In this document: positions 21,353 through 23,051 of the stretch, piece after piece
Layout: each line of letters begins with the position of its first letter
Numbering within the stretch: position 1 is the stretch's first letter
Origin: Dunaliella salina
Taxonomy: Eukaryota > Chlorophyta > Chlorophyceae > Chlamydomonadales > Dunaliellaceae
Direction of reading: 5' to 3'
Assembly: GCA_002284615.2 (NCBI GenBank)
Contig: MU069703.1
Span: 278,825 to 301,875 of the forward strand
DNA length: 23,051 nucleotides
Translations under genes and position numbers: made by a program
The notes under the pieces: model-generated
What the model was told of the DNA's origin: nothing
The model's database searches: none
What the model saw: only the letters and a program-made list of their open reading frames with translations

Positions 21353-22637
21353 CCTCTCCACTCCGGCTGCTGACTTTGAGCTAGACAACCTTGTAAGGCA
21401 AGGATTTGGAAACTCAGACAAGACAAACACTTGGAAACAGAAATTAGATACAGAACTCCGCAACAAGGCCACCTTTGACATGAATCCCACGAACCCCCAA
21501 GCAGANATTAATGGAACTGGCCGCTGCGAATTCTGGATTACAACAGTTGACCTCATTAGGCCAGACCCCAACAATACGACGGATCCCCACCCCAGAGCAG
21601 ATACTACCCACTCCCCTTCCACGCCATCAATACCACCTCTGGTGCTACCACAAATCTATTCCAAACAAGTGGCATGCATCTATGGCACAGATGGAAAATG
21701 TAAAGGTATGCTAACCCCAGAGCGCATCAANGTCCTCCACGCTGCATTCAGCAGAGCCAGAGATAATGAGATCCACAGCACAATTCAACCTCCACCCAAA
21801 AGCTTTGCCTCTGAGCTTGTGGGTCTTTTCTCACGCTCAATCCTTAACAACAAAATGCAACAAAGTAAGAAGATCAAGGATTCATACATACGCATCCTAC
21901 CAAATCATATCCACACTGCCATGCAAAAATGGGCCCTCGTAACCCAGGAGAAAATGGCCTCTCCCCAAGACTACAACCCCTGCCACCTCAACTACTGGAG
22001 TGGACACCCTCGAGATAGGGTATTTGGAGCCATCCATAACAGCCTCTCATCCAAATTCTCAGGATTTTCAGTATGCCATCCAATTTACGATGACCATGTG
22101 ATGTACCTTACTCTCAAACATGCCATTTTTTCTGCCATGCAACAAAGCTGCGCCACGGCAACCTTCATGTTCTTANCAAGCTGGGGAGGCCCTATGAGCA
22201 CAAATCCATACTCTAAACTCCTGAATGCCTACCCTCACTTCTGTTGCACGTTGGGAGCCATACCCTCAAAAAGACTCAGCTATGCCACTCCCCCCTTCTG
22301 GGTCAGCCAGGAGATTGTCCTCCCATGACACTCCTGGAGCCTACAAATAATTGCTGTTTGGAATACTGCTGCGAGAATCCGCCTGAATGAGAACAACCCA
22401 AATAGGCTCACAGGCCTGAAAGAAGACGTCCGTGAGGCAAGATGGCTGAAAAGAAACGTTAGCAATGACCCAATCCTCAATCCCAGACACCCAGAAATTG
22501 AAACTGGCTTTGATAAATTCAAAAAGCTACCCTCTGCCTACCAACAAACCCCTCAGAATACCACTCAGAGCCAACAAACTCTTCCACCACTAACATCATC
22601 CAGCCCTGATCTGGAACGCAAAGTTGAAAACTGGAGA
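21276..22637 (+). pseudogene. Retroelement central region of unknown fold
   Basis: Open in the third frame from 21276 to a TGA at 22326-22328, then open again in the same frame to a TAG at 22638. It is a long hydrophilic region with His, Trp and Cys scattered in it (for example YWSGHPRDRVFGAIHNSL). I recognise no catalytic motif and no reverse transcriptase or AP-endonuclease signature. It leads without frame change into the RNase H domain, so it belongs to the same polyprotein. Ns at 21506, 21731 and 22176 hide single residues. Confidence 0.55.
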
Positions 22638-22640
22638 TAG

Positions 22641-23051
22641 TGGGCATACACAGACGGCAGCTGTCATGTACACAATGGAAAACAGTTGATTGGTGCAGGG
22701 GTCTACCACCCCGCCAGTGACAGCACCAACCATGTCCAGCCGAATGGAGCAGGAATCACCCATACCATCGCCAGAGCTGAATTGGCGGCAATAGCAGCTG
22801 CCATTCTCCTAGGATATCGTTGTATTGCCACCGACAGCCTTTGCTCTTTANAACAGATCAGAAAGCAAATACTCTACCCAGAACTTCATCACCNGCATGT
22901 CCAAGGCCACATCCTCAAGTTAATCATACAGCTCATATGCAACTCACCTACTTCTATTCATTTCTTTAAGGTTAAATCTCATGCTGGAATTGCCGGCAAC
23001 GAATGCGCAGACGCCATTGCCAAGCATCAGGCCATTCAGAATGACGACACC
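22641..23051 (+). pseudogene. Retroelement RNase H domain (partial at window edge)
   Basis: The domain starts just after an in-frame TAG (22638-22640) and reads to the window end. All four acidic catalytic residues of RNase HI are visible: Asp in YTDGSC (22653-22655), Glu in ARAELAAI (22779-22781), Asp in IATDSL (22833-22835) and Asp in NECADAIAK (23010-23012). The KSHAGIAGNE segment before the last Asp is typical of the family. RNase H removes the RNA strand of RNA-DNA hybrids during element replication. Ns at 22851 and 22894 affect two codons. The domain itself is intact, but upstream stops make the copy a pseudogene unless read through. Confidence 0.85.

Larger units (their letters stand above)
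19676..23051 (+). mobile_element. Non-LTR-type retroelement, 5' part, degenerate, runs off window
   Basis: A continuous retroelement coding region begins between 19675 and 19815, where homology to unit 1 ends, and continues to the window edge. Domain order is: basic Pro/Thr/Ser-rich region, PHD-type zinc finger, region of unknown fold, RNase H. One frame covers 19757-21350 except for stops at 20729 and 20819. A frameshift near 21.3 kb leads to a second frame that continues to the edge with stops at 22326 and 22638. No reverse transcriptase is seen before the RNase H. The element is inactive as read, and several Ns (21506, 21731, 22176, 22851, 22894) indicate modest base quality. Confidence 0.75.

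Noticed and set aside
20729..22640. Alternative genetic code explaining the in-frame stops
   Set aside because: All three stop codons would need reassignment, and the LRR exons avoid them. Decay of a dead element is simpler.
1..23051. CRISPR arrays, prokaryotic operons, defence or biosynthetic clusters
   Set aside because: There are no regularly spaced repeats and no compact co-directional genes; the window is eukaryotic, with introns and retroelements.

Overview
This is a eukaryotic window. The multi-exon gene with GT-AG introns of 0.2-1 kb, the moderate GC content with more GC-rich exons, and the non-LTR retroelement proteins of a type I associate from memory with volvocalean algae suggest a chlorophycean green alga (order Chlamydomonadales). 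Dunaliella is one plausible genus, but the assignment is inference.

Layout. (1) 1-1037, minus strand: a LINE-type reverse transcriptase fragment, broken by a frameshift just before its YADD motif. (2) About 1140-9510: tandem unit 1. It holds upstream flank, a seven-exon F-box/leucine-rich-repeat gene (2775-7557), and a 3' flank interrupted by a decayed retroelement tail (8599-8891). (3) About 9510-11000: material absent from unit 2. It contains a cluster of GGGAAA/TTTCCC foldback sequence, a 350-nt assembly gap, and an inverted copy of a repeat that also sits in intron 5 of the LRR gene. (4) About 11480-19650: tandem unit 2, with a second LRR gene copy (13144-17926) and a 3' flank that differs from that of unit 1. 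(5) About 19680-23051, plus strand: the 5' part of a retroelement with a basic Pro/Thr-rich region, a PHD-type zinc finger, a region of unknown fold and an RNase H domain. It is broken by four in-frame stops and one frameshift and runs off the window.

The main result is the pattern of similarity between the two units. From about 2.6 to 7.57 kb they are almost identical at a constant offset of 10,369 bp, introns included. The flanking sequence of the same units is clearly diverged and carries different insertions. Either recent gene conversion homogenised the gene inside an old duplication, or the assembler placed one consensus twice. Two ambiguous bases occur at exactly equivalent positions in both copies, which favours at least some assembly contribution.

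The LRR protein looks like a substrate-recognition or scaffold protein: an N-terminal F-box-like motif is followed by about 16 LRRs of the 23-residue LxxLxxLDLSxNxLxxLP type. I see no operon-like or pathway logic linking it to the mobile elements. Those appear to be insertions decorating, and perhaps mediating, the duplication. I found no tRNA, rRNA or CRISPR array.
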